This document shows positions 48,244 to 62,163 of a stretch of DNA of 64,000 nt, piece by piece. The notes beneath the pieces were generated by a model that was not told the origin of the DNA, did no database searches, and saw only the letters and a list, made by a program, of their open reading frames with translations. Numbering within the stretch: the stretch's first letter is position 1; every line of letters begins with the position of its first letter. The translations under genes and the position numbers were made by a program. The stretch comes from Mesaphorura yosii (lineage: Eukaryota > Arthropoda > Collembola > Poduromorpha > Tullbergiidae), in NCBI GenBank assembly GCA_009869945.1, contig WIXG01000130.1, positions 62,001-126,000 of the forward strand. Reading direction: 5' to 3'.

Positions 48244-51238
48244 AGCACACACGCGACGCGCATTTCCGACTGCTTTTTTGTACGAGGTCAGCGTCAGCAG
48301 CAACCAGCAGGCTCCAGGCCCAGACATACTTCACAAAAGACATTGGGATTTTTGCATGCAACTCTCGGCACGCTCGCGCTCGTGCAGCAGCCGTCTAGGT
48401 TCTTAGGACAGAGTTTACACATTAAGAAAAGACATTAATAACAATATTAATAGAGCCTTCACTCTATTCTTATTATCTCCGGCTTAGTCACTAGCCAGAC
48501 TACTCCTCAGGCATTTCCCCAGGCAGCTTGCAGCCCACCCAATTTCACCCTCCCCTTCGAATCCTTAATACTCCAACAGCCATTAGCCTCCAAATCACTG
48601 CATTGCTTTAATTTCTGCAGCCAATTGTCATTGTTATCGCTCTTGCCATTGCGAAAGCTAAATTAAACTGCGGATGTGGTCCAATTAAGTTGCTTTTCAT
48701 CTGCAAATGGCATAGCTGCCCGGGCAAAGTCGCAGTCGCCGTCGCCGAAGGAGACTGGCGTGCTGGTAATTAACTTCCAAGTCATTAAAATCATTAATTA
48801 ATTGTCCTTGGAATGGGACACAAAAGAAACGTTCTTTTCTTCTTCTATTAACTCGGAGCGAACACACGATGAGTTGTAAATGAATTTCGCATGGGTAATT
48901 ACGAGGAATGAGAAATTAGTTACTTTTAGCTCCAGCAGTGCAGCGTGCAGCGCCAGCGTGCCTGAGCCTAAAAATAGCATCTGTAAATCTTAATACGACG
49001 TTCTTTCATCATATCCCTTATGCTTTAATCTGCATTTCGCATTTTTCGCATTTCGCGTTTGCTTTTCGTGTATGCAGTGAAATACAATAATAACATTTTC
49101 CCATTGTAAATCTTGTTCTCTGCTGCCGCCATACCGTTCCACTTTCTCCGATGTACTCTTCTGCTTCCACTTTCATTCGAGGCCGTGCTTTCTCTTTCTG
49201 CATCTCCGCAGGCATTAAAATTAAACGAAGCGAGACGAGCAGCAGCACAACAGAAAACGGAATCGCATTTGCCATTTGCGCTCGCTGCTTTTACTTTACT
49301 TTGCTGTTCGTTTGAGTCTGAGTTTGAGTTTCTGTTTGCTGTGTATGCAATTTTGTTGCAATTCGAGTTTTAAATTGAAACGAACTCAACTCGAGCTGCT
49401 GTACTCCTGGGATCGGATACGGGTTCCAGTTCCAGTCCGCATTTTTTATGCGTATGCATTACGCTGGTGCTCCTGTTTGTCTTTACGAACGAGAACGAGA
49501 AATCGCAACTCAAACTCGTAATTTTCCCGTGCACAAAGTAATTTCATGCTGACTCGATTCGGGAAGACTTCAATAAGAAACAAATTGCAGAAACAACGCA
49601 CATCGCAGATGTGGCAAGTTAGAGTTAGAGCTATCAGAGTCAGATGGAAGATTTTACTAATCAATCCCGAGAATGGCGAATTGCGTCTTTCGTCCAAAAT
49701 GGGTCAGCATGCGGACTTTGTCTTCCCCCTTTGTTGCCGCCTTGGACTTTAGCCTGCCTGCCTGCCTGACCATCTCCAGTTAATTCCAATCAATCAGGCC
49801 ATAACATTCGCAGCATTGAACCCTTTCCAATCCCCGACGCGCTCCGTCTCCAATTTTTCCCATTAATTAACTCCTAAGCCTAACCAAAACACAATCACAC
49901 AATTACAATTAGAAGCGACATGACTTAGGTGCGATTGTCATTTCTTAATTACAAACTATTCCATTTTTATTACTACTTACTTAATTGATCGACTACTTAC
50001 TTTAAGGATTGTTAACACGAGCACATGCACGACACTACACGAAACGACATGCAGACAGCAGCTAGCACTAATTAACATCTAGATTCATTACTTACTTACT
50101 TACTACTATTACTACGATTACGATTACGATTATTCATGTTATTTATTCACAATAAGCAATGGTAAATAAATCAATGATGATTTTACGAAAAGACGAACGA
50201 ATTGAGCGTAAGAATGATTTCCAATCTCGAATACGGTCGAGACTCTCGCGCTCACGTCAAGCCAATTATGTCATCATGCCAAATGGGTTGACCAGGCCTC
50301 CGGTCTCGTTGCTGTTCTGTTGCTGGCGTCGGTCCAAATCCAAATCAACCGAACCGATTTCAACTTCTTTGGCCAACTCAACTCTTCTTTCTGCGCTGTG
50401 AAAGCGGAAAGAGAAAAGAAAAAGCAAGCGCTCGCCCTCCCAGCGAAGGGAAAGGAGATTTGGCCGTTAGCTTGGCGTAAGGCGGAAGATCTGACCTAAA
50501 TTTCTAAATTTAATCCATCTTTCATCTGTGCTGTGCTCTTCTAGCCGCGTACTGCCGGAGCGGCTCCTCTTCTCTGTCTATTTTTAGAACCCCGTATCGT
50601 AAGCCACTAAATATAGAAAGTACACGTGCAAGCCTCCGCGCAGCGCTAAGGCTCTTTCGCTCTTCCGCGTGCGCTGTGCGTGCTGAATAATTGCGATGCG
50701 TAAAGGGCGAATTGAAATCGGATGACGCAATACGCGAAATGCGAAACGCAATAGCCAGAATCCTGAATGCATGCGGCAGGCAAGGCAAGCCTGGGCAGGC
50801 AGCAGACGAAATGAAAGTCGTTTAGCTTTCACCGAACTCGGTAATGTATGTAAATGTGAATTAATGGAATACGCTGAGCTCATTTTGGATGGATTGAGAT
50901 CAGGGCACATGGAGAGTGTCTTTTTAACGGCTTTCAGAGGAATATTAATGGTTTTATTGACTTGCACTTGCACATAGCTTTGGCATGGCATGACATGGCG
51001 CGGCGTAGGAATGACAAAATCACATGACATCACAAGTTGCTTATCATCAAGAATCGCACTCGAGGCACTTTGCATTCATCCTTAAACTTGAACGAACAGG
51101 ACTGAGTTAACTAATAGAAAGAGTAAAAGTAAAGTATTTAAGTCTATGCTTAAGTATTGCAGTTTAAATTAAGATCTGGAAGAGTATCCAAGCACTTGGC
51201 ATTGGCTGTACGTATTTAGCATTCTTCTTTAGTAGTTA
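48244..51238. other. Convergent gap between KCNK and ZnT
   Basis: This is the 3' flank of both genes. No coding exon is recognisable. A TTAC/ATTACG simple repeat lies at about 50088-50133. A minus-strand AATAAA (TTTATT at 50953-50958) may end the zinc transporter transcript. Confidence 0.5.
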
Positions 51239-54200
51239 TTAATTGAGTTCTTGACACTTTCGGCAGTCTTGCATTTTCTCGCTAAAGTCTTCAATCTGGA
51301 TCGTCACCTCTGAGAACCCGTACTTCACCTTCACCAGCTGCGACGACTTACGGAGCACGTCACTCGAAGTCCGCGTAGCGCTGTTGGGATCTGTGCACAA
51401 AGAAAACAAAGACGGATTTCATAAATCAAACTTCACTTCGAATAGTAGAGTATTGAGAGAGAAAGCGGAAAGTGGAACAGGAAGTTGAGCCATTTATTGA
51501 CGTAACAATCCTAAAATGGCAGAGATCAATGCCCCAACAGAGACAACTCAAGCGGGCATGCGATAGCGTATCCAACTTTAATCAATGGCACGCGCCAACG
51601 CCCCACACCAGCGAGTGAAGCAGATTCGAGGAATTCTTGCTCGTGCTGGCAGTTCGCAAGTGACAATCGCACTTTTCAGGCAAAATACGTACGAAAGATT
51701 CTGCCTCCTTCGCTTTTTCACGAGCGGCAGGCGTCACCAGCACATGTGTCAAGTAAAACTCGGTCTCTCGGTCTCGGTTTTTGTTCGATCTTTTATCCAT
51801 CACGGCACGGCACAGCCCAGCAGGAGTAAGAAAACAATAAAAGAATTGCAAAACTTTCTTCACATCACACTGCTGGAGTACGCGTACAGGCACACGAACA
51901 AGTGCAAAGTACGAGAAATGGAAAACACGAGACACAAAAGAAAATCAGTCTAAAGTCAGGCCCGGCCTGGCCTGGGCTGCGAATGAAAGTTTCACGGGTT
52001 CATTGTTAAGATTGTTAAGAAAGGAAGCTGGAACAGGGGAAAATCTGAGAAAAGTTGAGTTACGAGAAAGCTGGCATTGCGCCGCTGCGCTGTTTCGTGC
52101 ACACAATACAAATTTTATTCCGAGTTACACAGTAAACCTTTTTATGGAATTAATAATTCAACGGGCAAGGTCAGGAAGAAAAGGTTGGAAAGAAAAAAGT
52201 GGTTGGGCCAGGCTTTGAGCTGTTGTTATCAAAACTATAATCAGCTTTGTAGTAATGTAATGCTAATAGACTAATGGTTAATTTTAATTATTATTAATAA
52301 CCCCACACAAAAGACATAATGAAGAAGGCTTTTAACAGGTGTAATGTGTAACATGAAATTAACTTACCAATTGCTAAATGCGCTGACATGGCGATTCTGT
52401 CCATGGACAGCGACCAGATTCGGAGGTTGTGGACTTTGCAGACTCCCTTCACATGCAGCAGTGTCTCGCGTACGTCATTGAAATCAATTCCCTTTGGAAT
52501 GCCTGCAAATTAAACGATGTCAGTTGAGGAATGTGGATCAATCTTGTCCTACGCGCCACGTGAGGCGGAGTCTCGAGAAATGCAGACTACTTCGTACACG
52601 GGAAAGGAATTTGGAGTGCGTAGCGTCGCTCGCTTAATTAAGCATTGATGTCCTCGGGACACGACACGCTCGATTAGATTAAACAGCGGAACTCACAACT
52701 CAGACGAAAAAGGAAAGCGCTCGCACCACTGAAAGAAAGTGCTTGTACTCAAAATACGAAAAAGCAATTTGAACTTAAATTGGAATTTTGGGGGCAATAG
52801 AAACTGAGAATCTCATCTCATCATCTTTCACTCTTGCTGCTTGCACAAATATAGTAAGTAAATGCCAAATTGCGACCTCAGCTTGGTCGGATCAAAGGTC
52901 TTGCTCGCGTGTTTATATTTATTTAGAACAATTCTTTGATCGCACTCTTTCATTCCGTTTCCTTTCCCTTTGCATTTGCACTTTGCAATGTTGACTCACG
53001 ATGACTTAAATTGATCTTTAATACCCACACCGCGACCGCAACGGCAACTGCGCTGTGCTCTACGTGCATCTGTTTCAGTTTACCTTCCATTAGCACAAAC
53101 ACCGTCTCCTTCACAATGGCGTAGGTTGTGCCCAGCACAAGAACGGAGAAGAGGTACGTGCAGATTGGGTCCACGATGGCCCAGTCCGGCCTGAAATAGA
53201 TTATAATCGCCGCCACGAAGACACCGACGCTCTGGATGAAGTCTCCAACTACGTGGATGAAGGCGGCACGAACGTTCACGTTCTGCTTGTGGGAGAGGGC
53301 CACTTGAGGAGCGTCCAGCGAGGAGGTTGATGAGGAGGAAGACGCACCCACGCCTGAGCCTGTGCAGCCCCGGGTGGGGTCATGCTCGTCGTCTTTTCCC
53401 TCGCCGAGTTCCAGGTCCAGGTTGGGATTGGCGTGCCCTCCATTCTGGTAGGACTTGGGCTCCTTGTCTGAATGGCCGCTGCCACCGCCGGCGTGGCTGT
53501 GGCCGTGACTGTCTGCTCCTCCTTGTGCGTGCCCGTGTCCGCCACCATGCGAGTGAGCATGTTGATGAAGTGTGCATCCCATTCTGAAATGCATACACAA
53601 CGAAATGTTCGCGAATTTCGTGACGTTGTATAATTAAGCATGTCAATGAAGAACGCAGTATGCGAATTCCTTCGTCTTTGGCGCGGCTTAAAATACGCGC
53701 GGAGGCTTTGCACGTGCAAGGCAAATTAAATTAAAAAGAACAAATAAAGGAGAACAGAAACGAGAAATTCCGTTTCTCCCTTTAAAGAAAATATTTAGCA
53801 GAAAAATATAATTAAAATTCCGCGAGGACACACAACACCAACGGCATGGCGTACGCTTTCATTTACCTCCGCCTTGCATGACAGCATGGCGCGCTGGAAT
53901 TTTGCGAAAAAATCAAAGACGAAGTCATTTAAAATATTTGTGCTCTTTCCAAGAAAGCGACGCAAAGCAATCAATACAAGATTTTTGCAGCACAATTTAC
54001 GTTCGGGCAATTTCGCAAACAAGGCGATTCTTCTGAAATGCAATCGATTGAATCCCACCTACGCTCGTTGTCGGCCATGGCTTGGCTAATTCTGCAGAAC
54101 ACAAGAAGTTCCACGCTTTAATAAAACGCGTTTCAGTGCGGTTGGCTGCTTTCTGAAGCTGCAGCAATATTTAATATTAAATCGCCCTTTTCATTCTGCC

Positions 54201-56530
54201 CTTAATTTGGCGTCCGTGTTGGCCGGGTTGATTGCATCTCAACGCAGAGCGGAGCAGAAGGAGACGCTTTCATCGTGATGGCTCTCTCCAAGAAGATTAG
54301 AGTGCTTTAATCTTTTCCTTTTGTGTGCTCAGTTTCTTTCATTAATGGCCGACTGAATGTCGACTTTACTCCGATTCTCTTTCTTTATTACTTCTTCTGT
54401 TCCTAACTCGCTTTCTGCACTAAACTTGCACACTGCGCCACGCTGCGTTGCTTACACGATATTGACGATGAGTCCAATTCCTGACGTGATGAGCATGATT
54501 GGAGCGTCGATTTCAAACTCTTGCTGGATGAGGCGTTGTGTGGCCATAAACACGAGGATTCCAGTCACGACCCAAATCAGGAGCACGGATGTCAACGCGC
54601 CAATCACCTCTGCAAAAACAAAACAAAAATATATGACGTGCACGTGGTACGTGGATTATTACTCGCACTCGTTATTGTTCGTTGGTACGTTTACGTAAGC
54701 TCGACTGTACATTTTCTTCAGGGATTAATTACAACGTTACGAGGAGGGCACTGCCACTAATTCCACACAAGAGCACTCTAAAGCCCTCCATTCCATCCCG
54801 CAGTAGTGCATTGTAGTGGCTAATAACAATAATTCTTGTCGGATTGCCCCTTTGTGGCGTGGTGACCTTTACATGGGGTCTAAAAATAGGAGCTGAATCT
54901 GCGCTGCCAGCAATTCAACTTATTCAACGAACAGTGCCTGTGCCCTGCGTTCTCTGCCTTGCCCAATTCAATACCATTCAGCCATTAAATCAAGATTTAG
55001 CATAATCCCGGGATTCGAGTCCGAGTCTTTACAGTTTGCAGCGAATAAATTCAATTTAAGCACTGGACTATTGGATTGGTTAAGTTCACGACGAGCGTTC
55101 GCGTCCTGTAGCCTGGCCATAAATAAGTATCACATCACATCAAGAGTGGTCAAGCTCAATGATCATTGAGAGCCTCATTTTATCTGCATTGCACCGGTCT
55201 ACTGATCAGCCAGGGTCCTCAAGATGCCCATTGCCCATTTCCTGTTCTTCACTTCAAGTTCCTGTAATGCCTATTTATCTACACTATCGCCCGCCATGTC
55301 CTATGACTGCTACTGCCTACTGCCTTGCCGTTGGAATGCAGTGCTTGTGCTTCCTTATACTCTATTAATAACACGTAATGCCCTGACAGAAACCAAAAAC
55401 TCTCCGGGCCGGCCCTGCCAACTTTTACTTTCTTCCTCCGCATCGGTCGCGTATCGCCATCCCCAGAATTATTTTTTCAAGAAGAAGGAAATGAAGTAGA
55501 AGAATGAATATTATCAGAGCGAGGAAATTGCCTGCTACTGTTGGACTCTTCTGCAATGCGAACGCGAGTCGCAGTCGCAAGTGGACATCATCATCTCACA
55601 GCGTGGCCACTGCGGCCGTGGATGAGGAATTTCTTTCCCAGACACGAGCACGAGCACATTCTCACATTCTCTTGTGGTCGTGTAACTACATTTCATGTTG
55701 TACGTGGTGGTCTGTAGGAACGCTCGCTTTGGTCAAAGTTTCATAAGTTTCCAGCTCCAACCCGTGCGACAATTTAATAACATGGGCAACCATTCATAAT
55801 ATTGGACAGCACTGGCACGCGCAACTGTCCAGCAACTGAAGTTTATAATTCAATTTAACGCAGGCGAGGAGCGCGCGGGAAGCGAGATTGAGTTGGAAGA
55901 CTGTCTACCTGCACGATGATAGCCATAACTGAGTCTCTTGGTCGCAGGTCTCTCGGCAATGTAGAGAGCAAACAGTGAAATCATAAATCCAGCAAAATCT
56001 GTCAGTAAATGTGCTGCGTCAGTCGCAACAGCCAAACTCGATGCCAGGATTCCACCTACACAGGAGCAAAGAAAGGAATCGGGTCATAAATCTTAATATT
56101 TATGAGATAAGAGGCAGGAAATGAAACGAATGAAAGATGAGCAAGCGAGAGCTAAATTGGGTCTGTACCGACAGACTCGGCGATCATAAACACGACGCAG
56201 AGGGCACTGGCCATCATCAGCTTCTTCCGGGCCTTCTTATCGATCTGTCGCTGGATCTCATCATCGTGGCAGTGCTCGCCCGAGTCCAGTACCGTGATTG
56301 ACAAGTGTCGGTTCCCGCCAACGGTCGCCTTTTGGCGCTCCTCCTCGTTGGCCCGCTGGTGGCAGAAGTAGCATCTGTCGCCACCACCTGGAGTACACGT
56401 GCACACGTCATCCTGGCTGCTGCTGCTGGAATTCGAGCCCGTGCTCTCCACGTCGAAACTCGTCTTTCTTCCAGAACCATACGCTTTGTTCTGCACGGGG
56501 CTCGGAGAATTACGTTCTTCTTTGCTGAGC
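51239..56530 (-). CDS. SLC30A: ZnT-type zinc transporter (SLC30A2/3/8-like), first exon missing
   Basis: Six exons are supported: 56169-56530, 55909-56055, 54456-54609, 53084-53583, 52368-52502 and 51239-51390. They encode about 483 residues and need an upstream first exon that supplies the ATG and two bases of the first codon. ZnT proteins export zinc from the cytosol into vesicles in exchange for protons. The visible features are a long Ser-rich N-terminal part with a CTC...CYFCH cysteine/histidine cluster; TM1 MMASALCVVFMIAE; TM2 with the zinc site HLLTD; YGYHRAEVIGALTSVLLIW; a histidine-rich loop between TM4 and TM5 (HQHAHSHGGGHGHAQ and more); TM5 with the second zinc site HVVGD; and a C-terminal domain with KVHNLRIWSLSMDR and a terminal CRKC. 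Introns are 0.1 to 1.3 kb, longer than in neighbouring genes. Confidence 0.93.
51391..52367 (-). other. ZnT intron (last)
   Basis: A 977-bp intron. An open plus-strand frame at 51585-51953 has no similarity I recognise. Nothing else is visible. Confidence 0.5.
52503..53083 (-). other. ZnT intron
   Basis: A 581-bp intron with no recognisable feature. Confidence 0.5.
53584..54455 (-). other. ZnT intron
   Basis: An 872-bp intron before the exon carrying the histidine-rich loop. I see no feature in it. Confidence 0.5.
54610..55908 (-). other. ZnT intron
   Basis: A 1.3-kb intron. A short motif near 55005-55022 looks slightly like a tRNA B box on the minus strand but no cloverleaf could be drawn. 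Confidence 0.5.
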
Positions 56531-59500
56531 CTGCGAGAATCGCACAAATTAGTATCGAATAGAGTACGGTCCTGATGACCAATCAAGTGGGGAATTAGAT
56601 GACAAAGTGGACATTCGAAACGTGTGAAGTGCAAATTACTCTGCTCTGCGTTAGATGGTCAGATTCATCAGATCTTCGTTGAGTACATGCATGCCGTAAT
56701 TAGGTTACAAAAACTGCGTTCCTGACATGAACAATAAGTTATGCTTTAGCACATTCCGTGTGACGTGACCTAATCTGTCGGTGTAACCACAACACGGCAC
56801 GTTTTTTGTGGTTATACGTGTTAACGATTAACCGTTGTCAGCTTGCGGTTTCTTAAAGAATGCGGGCGTTCGATTGATTGCATTATTGGGAAAGTAGACT
56901 AGCCGTTCCAAAAAGGGTAATCTTAATTTATTAGTGCCATGTTCATTTGGGCAATTTGGAGGAAAACGTACAACGCAATCCGTTCGGTTTCCATCTTCAG
57001 GGTGATAATCCAACGCGGATGCTATTGCGATGGCTTGAAGTCTTGCGGTGTTCGCAGCTAGTCGTAAATTCGTAAACAACCAGGTGAGCCACAAACTGCA
57101 CAACGTTATTGTGGGCAATTAAATCAGTTTACGTCACGTCACTGTTCAGATGCACACTGTAATTGATTCAGTTGTACTTTCTACTCACTTCACCACCAAA
57201 ACAACAACTAACCCACCGGATGCTGGGGTCACTTAATTATTTGCTAGTTGATTCAAGACAAGAGACCAACTGTTGAATTTTCCAGAAAAACAGGCCATCG
57301 GTCAGCGGACTTTTGGGCACGTCTGCAAGAAAAGCGCACGAGCCGCTGAAAGCAGGCTAAATTCGTAGTAATCACTTATCTCATTATTCAAAGACCACGG
57401 CACGGCCGTTTGGGGATAAAACGATAAAGTAGGAAATGAAGTTGTCTTTGCACACGACAGTGTCAATAAATACCAACAAATTGACAGCAGTTGTTCATTC
57501 ATCGCTTCATGCGCTGCGTGATCCTCTCATCATCTTTCTGTCCACTTGCTGCCCCTGTGCGCTGCGCTGCGATTTAGAAATCTTGTCCATTGTAATTGCA
57601 CACCGCACCATCACTAATTATTTGGCTTCGACGTAATTCTGTAGTCATAATCTCTTTTGCAGACGGGACTTGACCACGTAACTAGAGAATTTCCATCTCT
57701 AATCTTCTTATCCAAACAGTTGTCAACTTAATTCTGCGCCGCTTACACCCTGTGCTTCCGTGCACAAAGCGAATGGATGTCAGACCGAAGATCAGCAGTC
57801 TGGCTGGACCGGGTACGTGATCTCGGTAACAACTAATTAAAATGTGGAGTTCTTAATTTAAAACCTGCAACTGAACACATGAACACATGAATTGTGTCTC
57901 GAATGTGCAAGGCTGCAGACTAGCCTGACGTGCCTTCAGGCTGGGCTGCTGGCAGTGGCAGCAGCAGGTTGTGATGCGATGCGAGGGGATGAAAATGAAC
58001 TCGCGAGATATACAATTACCAGTTATTAACACAGCTAACAGGCTTAACATCTTGTATGCTCATATGAGACTGTGAGAGAATCATTGCAGATGCTCTTAGC
58101 ATGCTTTAATGGCATTAAGCAGCAAGAAATTATGTCAAGCGCAAGAGTTGAGTCGTCGTAAAACCAATTCAGCAAGCCAACTTGCTTGATGGCCAAAATG
58201 ACCTCCAGGATGTCAGAAGTCAGACCCACCAACTACCAACCACCTTCACGCTTTAACACCAATTGAGTTCTCAACTCTGCAAAAGTTAACCACTTGTATG
58301 GCTTTGTTTCAAGAGTTGCTAGCAGAAATCGAAAGTTTTGCTACCAGGTTCTGATCCTGAGCTGGAATACAGTATCGTGAATGCCGAGAACAAAGTACAA
58401 GGCAAAGCGCAGGGTAACAAAAAAGGCCTCGCTCTTATCAGTGAACTACGACACTGGACTGTCAACAAGAAGTCAACATCCCAACACCCTTTAGGCGACC
58501 TTCTATTCAGAAAACAAAATGTGATTCACTTTGCCTTCTCTTTTCAAGTATTCCGAGTCGTCCCTTCGTCAATTGCTTTCTCTGCTCTGCTCTTATGTTC
58601 TTACACTTACCTCAAATCCCTGGCACCACCTCGAACTGTCAATACCAGCTCCTCCTTATCCTGAGCAGGGAATCTTTCCACAAGATTCGATTCTGAGGAC
58701 ATGGAACGGCGTAACGAAAAAACGCGTCTGACCATTGCCCCACTGCGCTGCTACGATGTTGCGCAGTGACGTAGCAGTAAAGATAACAGGTTTCCAGTAT
58801 GGGGATAGATTGTGACGTGATTCCAATCCAGCACCGCGAAAACTATTTAAACAGCGCATCGGTTCAGTTGAAGGAAGAAATCAGCAGCTTATTAATGTTA
58901 ATTGTATACTTGCACTTGAAATCATATCGTAACGGCTGGGTTTTTAACCGGAACCAGAAACTAATGATATAAGTATGTGTGCGTACATTGCACACGACCC
59001 CAAAGTAACGCTGTTCTTAATTTAGCTGCATGCAACGCAGCTTCTTTACTTTACTCTTTGTTGGAGAACGAATGAAGCAAACTTAACGAGCAACGTCGTC
59101 ACTTCACGATAACATTACAATGGCACACAAAGCGCCTCAACGTCCATTGCGTGACGATGAAATTAGCACAGACAGAGCACAACTGCATGAATAAATCACG
59201 AATTTTTATTAAGCCAGGCCATATTCACAAGTCATTTCGGCATTCTGCAAATGCTTACCATACAGGTGTCGTAAATTGCACCATTTTATTGAACCTCATA
59301 ATTTACATTATTCATTCGTAGTATGTACAAGCTCAATAATAACTTAATTTGGAATTGGGTCTGGAGTCTGGGTCTAGCACAAAGCCGTGAAAAAGCGAGA
59401 AGCGCAGGACGAGGAGACGATCTTCAAGCGCGATGCTTGGCTGGCGGCTTGGCGTTTGGAATGGTTATCAAATTGATTAAAACTGAACTTCTTATTGATA

Positions 59501-59601
59501 GTAGATCAAGATAGGTGATAAAGTGTAACGAACTAGCAGGAGTACCGCACACATTTCAAGACAATTGAATATGAAAGCCTAAGGACTATTCAGCCTATCA
59601 A
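56531..59601. other. ZnT 5' region and STAM 3' flank
   Basis: The first exon and promoter of the zinc transporter should lie here, but no ATG exon ending in the right phase stands out. The 9-bp inverted repeat TAACCACAA (56784-56792) / TTGTGGTTA (56806-56814) forms a hairpin. A minus-strand open frame at 56828-57118 without ATG could be a terminal exon of something, but has no recognisable family. TTTATT at 59285-59290 is a possible polyadenylation signal for STAM on the minus strand. Confidence 0.4.
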
Positions 59602-62163
59602 CTAAAGTTGGTATCCAGAATTTCCAGCCGGTGTCTGCAACATTTGGTGGTGCGATCCCGGTGGTGACTGAAGCCCTACACCAGGCTGTTGGTGTTGTTG
59701 ATGATGCGGAGCACCATTTTCTTGTGGATGCGGCACGGGACCAGGATACATATTGTGCTGCTGCGGCGGTTGATGAATATGATTTGACATTGGTGCGCCA
59801 TGGCCATGATTCGTATATTCATGTGGCGGCTGTCCAACTTGTGCCTGCGGGGGCATTGGCGAGCCGTACGGGTTCGGCTGAGGCATTCCCTGTGGAGACT
59901 GCCCTGGCTGTGGTGTCGGAAGCGAACCATACGGACCAACCATTACACCGGCGCCAGAGTAGTATCCAGGATAAGAAACAGGAGGAACTTGCTGCTGTTG
60001 CATAGAATTTGGAGGTACTCCGCCATAACCAGCCATGTTTGGTGGAAGCCCCATTCTCGGCACGTAGGGCATGCTGGTCGGTTGTGCGCCAATGTTTGGA
60101 TCTCTCATCAGTGTGTGATACAAATTCAGCGCGTCTACAAGTTCTTTTCCAAGTATCGTCAGTTGAGCATGACGGCGATCAACTTTCTCCAATTCCTGAT
60201 CGATTAAGGGTCCCATTTGCTGGACTTGATCTGAAATTCAATAAATTGGCACTTCAATTGCTACTCGTTTGCCTGTACAGCCTGTTGTACACTCTTCATG
60301 ACTCATAACGTACCTTCAAGAATATTCAATTCAGGTGGGTCAGGCGTTTCTCCGGTTGGATCAGCTTCATGTAGCAAGTGCAAAGCACTGAAATTGTAAT
60401 GAAAAGTTGCCAGCACAGTCTCTAATGAACATGAATGCAAACAAGAATTAGTTAGAACTCACTTGTCGATTTTAGCCTCGTCGATCTCAATTTGCTCCGG
60501 CTCAGATTCCACCGTCTTCACCACAACTTCGTCCTTAAATTGCACTGACTTTTTAGTCACAGATTCCTGCGGCTCGGCACTCAAGTCAGCCGTAACGAAA
60601 TTAGCAGGGAAGAGTCCCTGGCCACGTTGATTGGAGCCCTCCCACCAATTTGGATCCCCGTCGTCCAGCACATGCACTGGAAAAAAATGCAACTTAATCT
60701 TTGTTGAATTAATTTTCGCAGCTGTTTGCTGCGAGGGTCTTACCTATTTCCCCAGCGTAAAATGTGAGTTCGTTATCTTCAGCAGCCTCAAAATCGTAGA
60801 GTGCTCTCACTTTACGTGCCTCCTGAGCAGGAGCAGAGGTCATAGAACTGCTGTTCACTGCACTTGTACCGCCACTAGAACTTAAAGCTGCCTGTGGATA
60901 CAACGACTTTGGAGTCTGCTGCTGCGACTCTTTGAGTGAAAGCTCAATAGCTGCGAAAAAACGAAATCATACAAGATTTAGCATCGAAGTGGCCGACAAA
61001 TGCGTGTGAAATTATTTAGCTCGTGTTGATGACGACTTCCTACCTTTTGCTAAATCTTCCGCCTCTTTCGCAGCAACAGCAGCAGCTGATGAATTTGTCC
61101 CAGAGGATGTTGTTCCGCCGCTCGATGACGAATGAGACTTTGATTTGTGCCCATGCTTCTTCCCCTTTGATGGGCTCTCATCCGCCTGGCTTGGAAACTC
61201 TGCCCCAGCGTGTTTCAATTTATTGTACATTGAAGGTATCAAATTAAGTTGTGGGTCGGTCTTGAATTCATTCAACGCCCACTTTTCCAGGCAGCCGAGC
61301 AATTTATCTCTAATTGTCTTCTCTTGTGCTTTGTGCAATATCTTACGAAATTCTTGCTCAAACTCTCGTGATGCTATTTCCAAGTGAAATGTGAGTCCGC
61401 AGTTGCTGACACAAGCATCCAATAACTGTAAAAATGAAACGATGAATCAGAACTTCTGTCTGAGCTGCACTAGACCTAATGCTAAAATGGTCGCTGTGAG
61501 AAAAATCAGGGTTATCTACAATAAACGCACAAGATAAAGATGATAAATCACGATGACTCAGGCTCAGGCTCGTGGTGAGTAAAATATAAACTAATAGCAG
61601 ATGAAATTAGTTAAAAGTTGAATCACAATCTATGGCAGTCTAACCTCTAACAAAATTGTGTCGACATGAACTGATTGGCGCAAACTAACTAAGAATTATT
61701 TCAAACTAAGTCATTGAAGTTAAGTTAGATTAATATAATGGGACAGGCGTGCTGGTTCGTGACTGTCGTGACTCTTGCCTTGTATTTCGTCGTATCGTTA
61801 TGTTCTCATACTAGATTTGTGAAATCTAAGGGAGCTAGCGAGCGCACTTACCGTGATCGCCTGCAACTCAACGTGTGGATCAGGATGATTTAGCCTTTTG
61901 ATTATAGACTTTAAGCAGTCTTTGGCATGCAGTTGGGATGCTCCAATTTTATCACAAATGTCCAAGATTAACGCCCAGTCCTCCTTTGTGTTCGTTTCAT
62001 GCGTTGCTTTCTCTAAAATAGAATTAGAATTTAAATTATGGACCAAGCTTGTAGGAGCATGACATGGTACAGTACAGTAATTAATTCGATTAAGAGACAA
62101 TGACAAGATGGGCAACTTACCAACTACTTGGTCAAAAGGTGTAGATGTTGAAAAGATTCCCAT
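59602..62163 (-). CDS. STAM: STAM, ESCRT-0 signal transducing adaptor molecule
   Basis: Seven exons, 62121-62163, 61852-62012, 61044-61425, 60744-60950, 60463-60676, 60314-60387 and 59602-60230, close in frame to 569 residues. STAM pairs with HRS in ESCRT-0 to sort ubiquitinated receptors on early endosomes. Domains in order: VHS (about 1-140; [43 protein letters not shown]), a Lys/Ser linker, a ubiquitin-interacting motif (about 192-207; [14 protein letters not shown], spanning an exon junction), SH3 (about 238-292; [30 protein letters not shown]), a helical GAT-like HRS-binding core (about 335-400; [19 protein letters not shown]) and a Pro/Gln/His-rich tail. The length is typical. It is transcribed divergently from METTL3. 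Confidence 0.97.

Noticed and set aside
50088-50133. TTAC/ATTACG repeat as a structured element
   Set aside because: It is a short impure microsatellite with no further features.
54990-55035. tRNA B-box-like motif on the minus strand
   Set aside because: No A box, anticodon arm or acceptor stem could be paired around it.
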